From positions 1 to 64,000 of the forward strand of contig JBNGDI010000017.1 in NCBI GenBank assembly GCA_049975425.1: 64,000 bases of DNA, given 5' to 3'. A model generated the notes under the pieces. It had not been told where the DNA came from. It saw nothing but the letters and a program-made list of their open reading frames with translations, and searched no databases. Positions 52,491-62,370 of the stretch are shown piece after piece (the stretch's first letter is position 1; every line of letters starts with the position of its first letter). This stretch comes from HyVt-105 sp049975425 (lineage in GTDB: Bacteria; Bacteroidota; Bacteroidia; Bacteroidales; VadinHA17). A program made the position numbers and the translations under genes.

Positions 52491-54614
52491 ATGTCTATCA
52501 AAAAGGATATCATCTGGCGGATCGGAATGCTTTACCTGGGGGTATTCCTTGTGGGAATTACCATTCTGGGAAAGGCTTTTTATATCCATCTGGTGGAAGG
52601 ACAGGAATACAAAACAAAAGCCGGGAGACAGAGTCTAAAAGATATTACCATTCTTCCAAACAGGGGTGATATTTACGCTGCCGACGGCCGGATACTGGCC
52701 AGTTCGGTACCTTATTATGAAATCAGAATGGACATGCGCAGTACGGCGCTCAGCACTCAGGTTTTCCTCAGTCAGGTCGATTCACTGGCCATCAGGCTGT
52801 CGGCCCTTTTCCGTGATCGTACAGCCCGGCAGTACAAAAATGACCTGATGCAGGCCTGGGAGCGGGGTGACCGGTATTACCTTGTACGCAGGGGGGTGAG
52901 TTATGCCGAACTGAAAAAACTGAAAACTTTTCCCATATGGCGTCTTGGCAGGTATGAGGGAGGGTTTATTTATGTTCAGGATAATCTGCGCATGAAACCT
53001 CACCAGCACCTGGCTTCACGTACTATCGGATACCTTACAAAAGGGCCTACGGGAAATGTGGTAGGCATTGAGGGAGCCTACGATCAGTATCTGAGCGGTG
53101 TGACCGGGGTCAGACTAATGCAGAGGTTGGCGGGGGATGTCTGGATGCCGGTAAACGACGGCAATGAGGTAGAACCGCGCGATGGAATGGATGTGATCAC
53201 CACCATCGATATCACCCTTCAGGATGTGGCCCATAATGCTCTGTTGCAGCAGCTCATCCGGCACGATGCGCATCATGGCACGGCCATCCTTATGGAAGTA
53301 TCTACAGGGGCTATCAAGGCCATGGTCAACCTTGAAAAAGACTCCGACGGAACGTACCGGGAACTCTATAACTATGCCATCGGGGAAAGTACCGAGCCGG
53401 GATCGACCTTCAAACTACCCGTATTGATGGCAGCCCTGGAAGACGGGGTGATAGATTTGAATGATTCCATCGATACCGGCGAAGGAGAATACCAGATTTA
53501 TGACAAAACCATCCGTGATACCCGCAGGGAAGGCTTCGGGAAAATTTCTGTTCGTGAAGTGTTTGAAGTATCATCCAACGTGGGAATGGCAAAAATCATT
53601 TATGAGAACTACCGAGACCACCCCCATGATCTGATCGACAGGCTGATCAGCATGAACCTTAACAAAAAGCTGGGTGTGGAGATCAAGGGAGAAGGAACCC
53701 CCATGCTCAGTTATCCCGGTGATGAATACTGGTCGGGGATTTCACTGGCCATGATCTCTCACGGATATGAGGTGATGCTAACACCCCTGCAGATGCTGAC
53801 CTTTTACAATGCCGTGGCCAACAACGGCAAAATGGTAAAACCCAAATTCGTGGAAGAACTGAGGTACAGAGGGCAGAAAGTTCGTTCCTTCGGCACCGAG
53901 GTCCTTAATCAATCCATCTGTTCTTCATCAACGATCGAAAAAGCCAGAACTATGCTGGAAGGAGTGGTGGAAAACGGGACGGCTGTCAATCTGAAGAATC
54001 CGTATTACCGGATTGCCGGGAAAACGGGAACGGCCCAGATTGCCAATAAAAATGTTGGGTACCGGCAGGAATCGAAGGTCAGCTATCAGGCTTCTTTCGT
54101 GGGATATTTTCCTGCCGATCATCCGAAATATTCCTGTATGGTGGTGGTAAACAGTCCCTCTAATTCGGTGTATTATGGCAATCTGGTGGCGGGTCCCGTT
54201 TTCCGGGAAATTGCCGATAAGGTCTATGCCACCAGCCTCGATATGCTTCCCACGGTTGACCGGCTGGCTGCCAGAGGTGAAGGCGGCGTGCCCTATTCTA
54301 AAAACGGCAGCTGTTCCCATCTGGTGAAAGTGCTGGAAACCCTGGATATGGATTACAGGCAAACAGATCCCCGGGCTCCCTGGATTATTCCGGCGGGCAA
54401 AGATTCTGTGGTGAATATTTATCCACTGGAGGTGACCGGCCACCTGGTGCCGAACGTGGTGGAAATGGGGTTGCAGGATGCCTTGTACCTGCTTGAAAAA
54501 CAAGGCTTAAAGGTAAGGGTCAAAGGCAGGGGGAAAATCAGGAATCAATCCATCCCTCCTGGTACCCCGGTGAAGCCGGGACAGGAGATATTACTGGAAA
54601 TGAGTTTTGTATAA
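52491..54614 (+). CDS. ftsI: Penicillin-binding transpeptidase (FtsI type) with PASTA domain
   Basis: The class B PBP cross-links septal peptidoglycan. The 707-residue protein has one membrane helix (about 9-29), the dimerisation region, and the transpeptidase with S305-TFK308, SSN (VSSNVGMAK) and KTGTAQ. A C-terminal PASTA domain (about 640-707, VTGHLVPNVVEMG) is present; E. coli FtsI lacks it. ATG 52491 is used; three upstream in-frame residues start at a non-ATG codon. Confidence 0.95.
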   Translation: MSIKKDIIWRIGMLYLGVFLVGITILGKAFYIHLVEGQEYKTKAGRQSLKDITILPNRGDIYAADGRILASSVPYYEIRMDMRSTALSTQVFLSQVDSLAIRLSALFRDRTARQYKNDLMQAWERGDRYYLVRRGVSYAELKKLKTFPIWRLGRYEGGFIYVQDNLRMKPHQHLASRTIGYLTKGPTGNVVGIEGAYDQYLSGVTGVRLMQRLAGDVWMPVNDGNEVEPRDGMDVITTIDITLQDVAHNALLQQLIRHDAHHGTAILMEVSTGAIKAMVNLEKDSDGTYRELYNYAIGESTEPGSTFKLPVLMAALEDGVIDLNDSIDTGEGEYQIYDKTIRDTRREGFGKISVREVFEVSSNVGMAKIIYENYRDHPHDLIDRLISMNLNKKLGVEIKGEGTPMLSYPGDEYWSGISLAMISHGYEVMLTPLQMLTFYNAVANNGKMVKPKFVEELRYRGQKVRSFGTEVLNQSICSSSTIEKARTMLEGVVENGTAVNLKNPYYRIAGKTGTAQIANKNVGYRQESKVSYQASFVGYFPADHPKYSCMVVVNSPSNSVYYGNLVAGPVFREIADKVYATSLDMLPTVDRLAARGEGGVPYSKNGSCSHLVKVLETLDMDYRQTDPRAPWIIPAGKDSVVNIYPLEVTGHLVPNVVEMGLQDALYLLEKQGLKVRVKGRGKIRNQSIPPGTPVKPGQEILLEMSFV

Positions 54615-54628
54615 CGTAATGGCGGTAA

Positions 54629-56083
54629 ATGAAAAACCTTGGGGATATTATACAGGCAGTGGAAGTGATCCGGCAGAAAGGGCCAGATAATCCTGTGCTG
54701 ACAGGTATCTGCCAGGATTCGCGTGAAGTGGTTGAGGGATCCCTGTTTGTTGCCGTCAGGGGAACCCGTGTTGACGGTCACCAGTTCATTTCCCGGGCTG
54801 TGCAGCAGGGAGCACGCGCTGTGGTATGTGAAAAACTGCCCGGGGAAATTCATGCCGGAGTGAGTTACCTGAAAGTGAAAAACAGTGCTGTAGCCCTGGG
54901 ATTGCTGGCTTCCGCCTGGCACGATCATCCTTCGTCACGGCTCCGGCTGGTGGGGGTTACCGGCACCAATGGGAAAACCACCATTGCCACCCTGTTGTAT
55001 AACCTGTTTATACGCCTGGGATATCCGGCCGGACTGGTTTCCACCATTGAATACCGCGTTCTTGAGAAATCGCTTCCTGCAAGGTATACTACCCCCGATG
55101 CACTGATACTCAATGCCCTGCTGGCTGAAATGGTGGGTGCGGGAGCAGAATATGTTTTTATGGAAGTGAGTTCGCACGCCGCCGCCCAGCACAGGATCAG
55201 TGGTATTACCTTCTCAGGAGGCATATTTACCAACATTACCCGTGACCATCTGGATTATCATGGGGATTTTGATGAATATATCCGGGCCAAGAAATCGTTC
55301 TTCGAACGGTTGCCTGCCGGGGCTTTTGCCCTGGTGAATGCCGATGAGAAGCACAGTCGGGTTATGGTGCAGAATACCGATGCCCTGGTCAGAACTTTCG
55401 GGCTGAACAGGCTGGCTGATTACCGGGGAAAGATCGTGGAAACCAGTCTCGAGGGCATGATGCTCAGGATCGATGGATACGAATTGTGGACTCCGATGAT
55501 CGGGCACTTTAATGCTTCCAACCTGCTGGCAGTTTACGGGGCTGCTCTGGAAATGCAACAGAATAGCGAGGAAGTGGTCAGAACCATGAGCGAACTCAGG
55601 CCGGTCAGGGGAAGGTTCGAAACCCTCCGTGGAAAAGACGGGAAGATGGCTGTGGTGGATTATGCCCATACTCCCGATGCTCTTGAAAATGTGCTGAAAA
55701 CCCTCAGCCGCTTCAGGGATAAAACCCACCGGATCTTGACAGTAGTGGGTGCCGGCGGTGACCGCGACAGAGGGAAACGGCCCATGATGGCAAAAATCGC
55801 TGCAGATTACAGCGACCGGGTGATACTGACTTCCGATAATCCCAGGACAGAAGATCCCGAGGTAATTCTCGACGATATGGAAAAAGGACTGGATGAGACA
55901 GAAAAAAAACGGACTGTGCGCATCACCGACAGGAAAGAAGCTATCCGGGCCGCCCTGATGATGGCTGCAAAAGGTGATATCGTCATGGTGGCAGGAAAGG
56001 GGCACGAAACCTATCAGGAAATTGCAGGAATGAGATATCCCTTCAATGACAGGGAGGTGATCAGAGAATTCATGAAATCATAA
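54629..56083 (+). CDS. murE: UDP-MurNAc-tripeptide synthetase (meso-DAP adding)
   Basis: MurE adds the third residue to UDP-MurNAc-Ala-Glu. The 484 residues have the ATP motif GTNGKTT and the DNPRTEDP motif. DNPR is the marker of DAP rather than lysine addition. This agrees with lysA in the window. It is the fifth gene of the cluster and is not followed by murF. Confidence 0.96.
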   Translation: MKNLGDIIQAVEVIRQKGPDNPVLTGICQDSREVVEGSLFVAVRGTRVDGHQFISRAVQQGARAVVCEKLPGEIHAGVSYLKVKNSAVALGLLASAWHDHPSSRLRLVGVTGTNGKTTIATLLYNLFIRLGYPAGLVSTIEYRVLEKSLPARYTTPDALILNALLAEMVGAGAEYVFMEVSSHAAAQHRISGITFSGGIFTNITRDHLDYHGDFDEYIRAKKSFFERLPAGAFALVNADEKHSRVMVQNTDALVRTFGLNRLADYRGKIVETSLEGMMLRIDGYELWTPMIGHFNASNLLAVYGAALEMQQNSEEVVRTMSELRPVRGRFETLRGKDGKMAVVDYAHTPDALENVLKTLSRFRDKTHRILTVVGAGGDRDRGKRPMMAKIAADYSDRVILTSDNPRTEDPEVILDDMEKGLDETEKKRTVRITDRKEAIRAALMMAAKGDIVMVAGKGHETYQEIAGMRYPFNDREVIREFMKS

Positions 56084-56088
56084 CCGGT

Positions 56089-57339
56089 ATGTTCTATTAC
56101 CTGTTCGAATATCTTGAAAAACTAAATGTGCCGGGAGCCGGAGTCTACCAGTACATTTCCTTCCGTTCGGCCATGGCCGTGATCACCTCGCTGATCATTT
56201 CCCTGCTTTTCGGGAAAAGGATCATTTGTTTCCTGCAGCGGAAACAAATCGGGGAAACCATTCGTGACCTGGGCCTGGAGGGGCAGTATGCCAAACAGGG
56301 AACTCCCAGCATGGGCGGATTGATCATTCTGGCTTCGATCATCATACCCACCCTGTTGTTCGGTGATCTAAGCAATGTATATGTGATCCTGATGCTGGTT
56401 ACCACTTTCTGGATGGGACTGGTTGGATTCGCAGATGATTATATCAAAATATTCAGACACAATAAAAAAGGACTGGCAGCGAAGTTTAAAATCCTTGGCC
56501 AGGTGGTACTTGGATTGATCGTGGGAATTACCATGTATACCTCTGACCAGGTAGTGGTGCGTGAAAGGCTCCCGGTGAGCGAAACGCCGCCACAAACCCT
56601 GGAAGAAAGCCACCGCCGGATGGATGAGCGGGACCGGACACTGCAGACAAGGGATATCAAGTCGACCATTACCACCATCCCGTTTGTCAAAAACAATGAG
56701 TTCGATTACGCCTGGTTGGTGGGTTTTCTGGGTAAGCATAAACAGCAATGGGCCTGGGTAGTTTTTGTAGTGATGGTGATCCTGATCGTTACCGCTGTAT
56801 CGAACGGGGCCAATATGACCGACGGACTGGATGGCCTGGCGACAGGCACTTCGGCCATAATGGGAACTACCCTGGGTGTGCTTGCCTACCTTTCGGGGAA
56901 TATCATATATGCCGATTACCTCAATATCATGTACATTCCCTATACCGGGGAACTGGTGATTTTTATGAGCGCTTTCATTGGTGCCGCTATAGGGTTCCTA
57001 TGGTACAATTCTTATCCGGCACAGGTATTTATGGGCGATACGGGAAGTCTGGCCCTGGGGGGTATCATTGCCGTGTTTGCCATTGTGATCAGGAAAGAAT
57101 TGCTCATACCCATTCTCTGCGGAATATTCCTGATGGAAAACCTGTCGGTGGTAATCCAGGTGTGGTACTTTAAATATACCCGAAGGAAATACGGGGCAGG
57201 ACGCCGGGTATTCAAAATGGCGCCCCTGCATCATCATTACCAGATGAAAGGTTATCCCGAACCCAAAATTGTGACCCGTTTCTGGATTGTGGGGATTTTG
57301 CTGGCCGTCATAACCATTGTTACACTGAAGATCAGATAA
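56089..57339 (+). CDS. mraY: Phospho-MurNAc-pentapeptide transferase MraY
   Basis: MraY joins the Park nucleotide to undecaprenyl phosphate, making lipid I. The 416-residue integral membrane protein has GTPSMGGLI, FADDYIKI, NGANMTDGLDGLA and a late HHHYQMKG motif. It is longer than the usual 360: a soluble insert of about 50 residues (near 160-210) contains a charged ESHRRMDERDR stretch. Such inserts occur in Bacteroidota MraY. It follows murE by 5 bases. Confidence 0.95.
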   Translation: MFYYLFEYLEKLNVPGAGVYQYISFRSAMAVITSLIISLLFGKRIICFLQRKQIGETIRDLGLEGQYAKQGTPSMGGLIILASIIIPTLLFGDLSNVYVILMLVTTFWMGLVGFADDYIKIFRHNKKGLAAKFKILGQVVLGLIVGITMYTSDQVVVRERLPVSETPPQTLEESHRRMDERDRTLQTRDIKSTITTIPFVKNNEFDYAWLVGFLGKHKQQWAWVVFVVMVILIVTAVSNGANMTDGLDGLATGTSAIMGTTLGVLAYLSGNIIYADYLNIMYIPYTGELVIFMSAFIGAAIGFLWYNSYPAQVFMGDTGSLALGGIIAVFAIVIRKELLIPILCGIFLMENLSVVIQVWYFKYTRRKYGAGRRVFKMAPLHHHYQMKGYPEPKIVTRFWIVGILLAVITIVTLKIR

Positions 57340-57350
57340 TAAGAAAAAAC

Positions 57351-58688
57351 ATGCCTGAAAAGATCGCCATACTGGGTGCAGGAGAAAGCGGAACGGGAAC
57401 AGCCGTGTTGGCCTCCATGAAGGGGTACAGGGTATGGGTGTCCGATCAGGGGACCTTACGTGATCGATACAGAAAAATTCTGATTGAAAATGATATTCCC
57501 TTTGAAGAAGGAAAACATACATCCGGGAAAATCCTTGATGCCGACCTGGTTATGAAAAGCCCGGGGATTCCCGATTCGGCTGAATTGGTGCAAAAAATCA
57601 GGGCCGAAGGGATACCGGTGGTCTCCGAGATTGAATTTGCGGCCCGTTTTACGGATGCTACCCTGATCGGGATTACCGGAAGCAACGGGAAAACCACCAC
57701 AACCTGCCTTACCTGGCATATTCTGAACAAAGCGGGCTTGAATGTGGCCCTGGCAGGGAATGTGGGTCGTAGCTTTGCAGGGCTGGTGGCAGGGAAGGCC
57801 TTTGATTACTATGTTATTGAACTGAGCAGTTTCCAGCTGGACGATACATCTCATTTCCGACCACACCTGGCTGTGATCATGAATATTACCCCCGACCATC
57901 TCGACCGGTACGGCTATAACATGCAGCACTATGTTGATTCGAAATTCCGGATTATCAGGAACCAGACCTCTTCCGATCATCTTATATATTGCCGGGACGA
58001 TGCGGTGATAAGAAGGGAGCTTGAAACCAGAAAACCGCACATGCAGATGCATCCTTTTTCCATCAGGGAAAGGCTGGAAAACGGTGCCTGGCTGGAAGAG
58101 GATATTCTCCGAATAAGTAACCTAAATCAATCATTTGATATGACCATACACGATCTTGCATTAATGGGACATCACAATGTGTATAATTCGATGGCGGCGG
58201 GTATTGCCGCCCAGATACTGAACATCAGGAAAGAAACAATCCGTGAAAGCCTTTCCGATTTTCAGGGCGTTGAACACAGGCTTGAAAAGGTGATCAGCGT
58301 GCACGGCATTGAATTCATCAACGATTCGAAAGCCACCAATGTGAATTCCACCTGGTATGCTCTGGAAAGCATATCCACGCCTGTGGTGTGGATAGCCGGA
58401 GGGGTGGATAAGGGGAATGACTATGCACCGCTGAAAGACCTGGTGAAAGAAAAGGTCAGGGCTATAGTATGCCTGGGAAAGGATAACTCAAGTATACACC
58501 GGGCTTTTGAAGGCCTTGTTCCTACCATAGTGGATACCTCGTCGATGCAGGAAGCAGTTCAGGCGGCCTATTACCTGGCCCACAAGGAGGAAACTGTTCT
58601 GCTGTCTCCGGCCTGTGCCAGTTTTGACCTGTTTGAAAACTATGAGGACCGTGGACGGCAGTTTAAACAGGCTGTAAGGAATCTGTAA
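57351..58688 (+). CDS. murD: UDP-MurNAc-Ala-D-Glu ligase MurD
   Basis: MurD adds D-glutamate to UDP-MurNAc-Ala. The 445-residue protein has an N-terminal Rossmann start (KIAILGAGESGTGTA), the ATP motif GSNGKTTTT and a later NDSKATNVNST. Length is typical. It follows mraY by 11 bases. Confidence 0.96.
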   Translation: MPEKIAILGAGESGTGTAVLASMKGYRVWVSDQGTLRDRYRKILIENDIPFEEGKHTSGKILDADLVMKSPGIPDSAELVQKIRAEGIPVVSEIEFAARFTDATLIGITGSNGKTTTTCLTWHILNKAGLNVALAGNVGRSFAGLVAGKAFDYYVIELSSFQLDDTSHFRPHLAVIMNITPDHLDRYGYNMQHYVDSKFRIIRNQTSSDHLIYCRDDAVIRRELETRKPHMQMHPFSIRERLENGAWLEEDILRISNLNQSFDMTIHDLALMGHHNVYNSMAAGIAAQILNIRKETIRESLSDFQGVEHRLEKVISVHGIEFINDSKATNVNSTWYALESISTPVVWIAGGVDKGNDYAPLKDLVKEKVRAIVCLGKDNSSIHRAFEGLVPTIVDTSSMQEAVQAAYYLAHKEETVLLSPACASFDLFENYEDRGRQFKQAVRNL

Positions 58689-58701
58689 AAATAACCGGGC
58701 T

Positions 58702-59886
58702 ATGAGTGAGGGAATCAGGAAATATTTTCAGGGTGACCGGGTGATATGGGCAGTTATTATTGTTCTGTCCATCTTCTCCTTGCTGGCCGTGTACAGTTCC
58801 ACCGGAACCCTTGCCTACCGGAAAATGGGCGGCAATACCCTGTATTTCCTGATCAGGCATGGCCTGATCCTGGGAATTGGCATACTTATCATATTCGTCA
58901 CACATATGATTCCCTATAAATACTATTTCAGGTTGTCTCAGTTGTTTCTTTATCTGGTGGTTCCCCTTCTGTTCCTGACCCTGCTGATCGGGACCAGCCT
59001 GAACCAGGCTGCCCGGTGGCTGACCCTTCCCGGGCTGGGGATCACCATCCAGACATCCGATTTTGCCAAGCTGGCTCTTATTATGTATACGGCCAGAATG
59101 CTTTCCCTCAAGCAGGACAGGATAAAAAGTTACAGAGAAGCCTTTATACCGCTTATTGTACCAGTTGTGCTGGTGTGCATGCTGATCTTGCCTGCAAACC
59201 TTTCCACCTCGCTTATCCTGTTTGCCACATGCATGGTGCTGATGTTTATCGGCAGGGTCAGGATCCGTCATCTTCTGGCATTTGCCGGTATCGGTGTGCT
59301 GGCTATTGGGTTGTTCATTACTACCACCATGCTGCTCGACAAGGAGGGCAGGGTCGGTACCTGGAGGCACCGTGTGGAACAGTTTATCCGGCCCGGTGGC
59401 GAAGAAGGGTACCAGGTGGAACAGGCAAAAATTGCCATCGCTACCGGAGGATTGTTCGGAGTGAAACCCGGCAAAAGTGTTCAGAGGAACTTCCTTCCCC
59501 ATCCTTACTCCGATTTTATTTATGCCATCATTATTGAAGAATACGGCCTGATTTTCGGGGGAATCCCCATTATGCTGGCATACCTTATTTTACTATTCAG
59601 GGCAGGAGTAATTGTGAGAAAGGCTAACCGGACCTTCCCTGCTTTTCTGGCTATTGGCCTGACACTGAGCATTGTTATACAGGCTGTGGTGAATATGGGG
59701 GTGGCGGTTAATCTGTTTCCTGTTACCGGACAGAACCTGCCCATGGTCAGTATGGGTGGCTCCTCACTTTTGTTTACCGGAGTTTCCCTGGGCATTATTC
59801 TCAGTGTGAGCCGGGGAGTGGAGAAGGAATTGGAGGAAATGGAAAAAACAGAAGATTCAACAGAATCAGATGAACAGGAAGCCTAA
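58702..59886 (+). CDS. ftsW: SEDS lipid II polymerase FtsW
   Basis: FtsW polymerises lipid II with FtsI at the septum. The 394-residue protein has about ten membrane helices, the SEDS signature region (HPYSDFIYAIIIEEYG, about 272-287) and a NLPMVSMGGSS motif. A charged C-terminal tail rich in Glu follows. Its end overlaps murG by 17 bases. Confidence 0.95.
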   Translation: MSEGIRKYFQGDRVIWAVIIVLSIFSLLAVYSSTGTLAYRKMGGNTLYFLIRHGLILGIGILIIFVTHMIPYKYYFRLSQLFLYLVVPLLFLTLLIGTSLNQAARWLTLPGLGITIQTSDFAKLALIMYTARMLSLKQDRIKSYREAFIPLIVPVVLVCMLILPANLSTSLILFATCMVLMFIGRVRIRHLLAFAGIGVLAIGLFITTTMLLDKEGRVGTWRHRVEQFIRPGGEEGYQVEQAKIAIATGGLFGVKPGKSVQRNFLPHPYSDFIYAIIIEEYGLIFGGIPIMLAYLILLFRAGVIVRKANRTFPAFLAIGLTLSIVIQAVVNMGVAVNLFPVTGQNLPMVSMGGSSLLFTGVSLGIILSVSRGVEKELEEMEKTEDSTESDEQEA

Positions 59887-60985
59887 AATATTGATTAGCG
59901 GTGGAGGAACAGGGGGCCATGTGTTCCCGGCTATATCCATTGCCCATGCCCTGAAGCAGGTGGCTCCCGGCGCGGAGATCCTGTTTGTGGGAGCTGAGGG
60001 TAGGATGGAAATGGATAAAGTGCCGGCGGCTGGTTACCGTATTGTGGGTCTTCCGGTTAGAGGCTTTCACAGAAAAGAGGTATGGAAAAATGTCAATACC
60101 CTTGTGAAGCTGGCCAGGAGCCTGAGCAGGGCCGATTACGTGCTCAGGGAGTTTGCTCCTGATGTGGTGGTGGGTGTGGGGGGATATGCAAGCGGCCCTG
60201 TTTTGAGAAGGGCGCAGGCCAGAGGGATTCCTACCCTGATCCAGGAACAGAATTCCTATGCCGGGCTGACCAATAAATGGCTGGCTTCCCGGGCACATAA
60301 AATATGTGTTGCCTGGGAGGGGATGGAAAAATATTTTCCGGCTGACAGGATTCTGATAACCGGCAATCCTGTGCGCCAGGATATTATTGATATGGAAGGG
60401 AAAAGAGAAGAAGGCCTTTCGGTATTCGGCTTCAGGGCGAGCAGCCCGGTGGTATTGGTCCTGGGAGGAAGCCAGGGGGCCGGAACAATCAACCGGGCCT
60501 TGCTGGCAGGTTATCGTTCCCTGCTGGATGCGGGATATCAGCTGCTCTGGCAGACGGGGAGCCTGTATCTTGATACCGTACGCGAAGAAACCGGAATAGA
60601 ATTGCCGGCTGGATTGGTGATTACCGATTTCATTGCCCGGATGGATCTGGCTTATGCCGTGGCCGGATTGATCGTTTCCCGGGCCGGGGCGGGAACCCTT
60701 TCGGAACTTTGCCTGGCTGGCAAACCGGTAATTCTGGTTCCTTCACCCAACGTGGCCGGTGATCATCAGACACACAACGCCATGGCCCTGGTAAGCAGAA
60801 AAGCAGCCAGAATGATCCCCGACACCGAAGCGGAAAAAACCCTGATCAAATCATGCCTGGGCCTGTTGGCCGACAGGGTGGCACGTGAGGAACTGGCTGT
60901 GAACATAAAGGAAATGGCCCGGCCTGAAGCGGCCAGGCAGATTGCCGAAGAAGTATTGAAACTGGTCAAAACGGAGAAAGAGTGA
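59870..60985 (+). CDS. murG: Lipid II synthase MurG (GlcNAc transferase)
   Basis: MurG adds GlcNAc to lipid I on the cytoplasmic face. The 371-residue GT-B enzyme has the N-terminal SGGGTGGHVFPA, GVGGYASGPVL, and the donor-site GGSQGAGTIN and SRAGAGTLSELC. It overlaps ftsW (17 bases) and murC (4 bases), showing tight coupling. Confidence 0.96.
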   Translation: MNRKPKILISGGGTGGHVFPAISIAHALKQVAPGAEILFVGAEGRMEMDKVPAAGYRIVGLPVRGFHRKEVWKNVNTLVKLARSLSRADYVLREFAPDVVVGVGGYASGPVLRRAQARGIPTLIQEQNSYAGLTNKWLASRAHKICVAWEGMEKYFPADRILITGNPVRQDIIDMEGKREEGLSVFGFRASSPVVLVLGGSQGAGTINRALLAGYRSLLDAGYQLLWQTGSLYLDTVREETGIELPAGLVITDFIARMDLAYAVAGLIVSRAGAGTLSELCLAGKPVILVPSPNVAGDHQTHNAMALVSRKAARMIPDTEAEKTLIKSCLGLLADRVAREELAVNIKEMARPEAARQIAEEVLKLVKTEKE

Positions 60986-62370
60986 TCGACCTGAACCACA
61001 TAAAACGGATATATTTCCTTGGTGCAGGAGGTATCGGGATGAGCGCCCTGGCACGTTACATGCACCACATTGGAAAAGAAGTGGCAGGTTACGACAGAAC
61101 CTGTACTCCATTAACCATGGAACTTACCGGGGAAGGCATTCCGGTACATTATTCCGATGATCCGGCCCTGATCCCGCAGTCATTCAGGGATAAGGAAAAC
61201 ACACTGGTGGTGTACACCCCTGCCCTGCCAGGCACACATACCGAACTGAACTATTTCAAAAAGGCCGGATTCTGCCTTATGAAAAGAGCCGAACTGCTGG
61301 GGGAAGTCAGCAAAGGAAGACCTTCCGTGGCTGTGGCCGGGACCCACGGGAAAACCTCGGTGTCAACCCTTTTGGCCCACCTGTTATCCAAAACGGAAAA
61401 TGGTTGCACGGCTTTCCTGGGCGGGATATCAAAAAATTACGGCAACAACCTGATAATGACCGGACAGAACCCCTGGTTCGTGCTTGAAGCCGATGAGTTC
61501 GACCGCTCCTTTCTGCGCCTCTACCCTGCCCATGCTGTGGTTACCTCTATGGATGCCGACCATCTTGATATCTATGGGGACTACAGGCATATGCAACAGG
61601 CTTTTAATGAATTTGTATCCCACCTTCCACCCGGGGGAATCCTGTTGATGAAAAATGGATTGCCTGTGGATTATCCCGAAGGGATCAGAAAATATACATA
61701 CAGCGTAAAAGAAGATGCCGATTTTACACCGGAAAACCGGCAGTATAAAAAAGGAAAGTGGAGTTTCGACCTGAAAACACCCGGAGGCCGGATCCCTCGT
61801 CTGATGTCCGGGAGTCCGGGGAAGGCCGGCCTGGGAAATGCCGTGGCCTCGGCGGCTATGGCCTGGCTGCTGGGTGCAGGAATGGATGAGTTGAAAAGTG
61901 GTCTGGAGTCTTTCGAGGGGGTGAAAAGAAGATTCGACTTTCATATACGTACCGCTGATGTGGTGTATATGGATGATTACGCACATCACCCCGAAGAGCT
62001 GAAAGCCTGCATCGAAGCGGTAAGGGAATCATTTCCGGGCAGAAAAATAACAGGTATTTTCCAGCCGCACCTGTACACCCGTACACGCGACTTTGCAACG
62101 GATTTTGCCCGAAGTCTGGATTTGCTGGACACCTGCATCCTGTTAGATATATATCCGGCAAGGGAAGAGCCTTTGCCAGGCATCACAGCCGATACTATCA
62201 GGCAGTACATGCGAACCCCCGGGGCAGTAATTCGTTGCAGAAAAGAAGACATTATCCCTGCCCTGGAGCCGCTCGACCTCGAGGTGTTGCTTACACTGGG
62301 GGCCGGAGATATTGACACCCTGGTAACGGAAATAAAAAAGTGGTTGCAGAAACGGTTTGAACTGTTATGA
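60982..62370 (+). CDS. murC: UDP-MurNAc-alanine ligase MurC
   Basis: MurC adds the first L-Ala to UDP-MurNAc. The 462-residue protein has GAGGIGMSALA, the ATP motif GTHGKTS and the late DDYAHHPEEL. The start is GTG at 60982, whose last two bases form the murG stop (GTGA). It overlaps ftsQ by 4 bases. No murB or ddl follows. Confidence 0.95.
   Translation: MIDLNHIKRIYFLGAGGIGMSALARYMHHIGKEVAGYDRTCTPLTMELTGEGIPVHYSDDPALIPQSFRDKENTLVVYTPALPGTHTELNYFKKAGFCLMKRAELLGEVSKGRPSVAVAGTHGKTSVSTLLAHLLSKTENGCTAFLGGISKNYGNNLIMTGQNPWFVLEADEFDRSFLRLYPAHAVVTSMDADHLDIYGDYRHMQQAFNEFVSHLPPGGILLMKNGLPVDYPEGIRKYTYSVKEDADFTPENRQYKKGKWSFDLKTPGGRIPRLMSGSPGKAGLGNAVASAAMAWLLGAGMDELKSGLESFEGVKRRFDFHIRTADVVYMDDYAHHPEELKACIEAVRESFPGRKITGIFQPHLYTRTRDFATDFARSLDLLDTCILLDIYPAREEPLPGITADTIRQYMRTPGAVIRCRKEDIIPALEPLDLEVLLTLGAGDIDTLVTEIKKWLQKRFELL

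Noticed and set aside
55214..56005. Minus-strand open frame opposite murE
   Set aside because: It is antisense to murE, with no recognisable protein features.
58663..59502. Long minus-strand open frame (279 codons) opposite ftsW
   Set aside because: It is antisense to a clear SEDS gene; its Gln/His/Gly-rich translation is typical of shadow frames.
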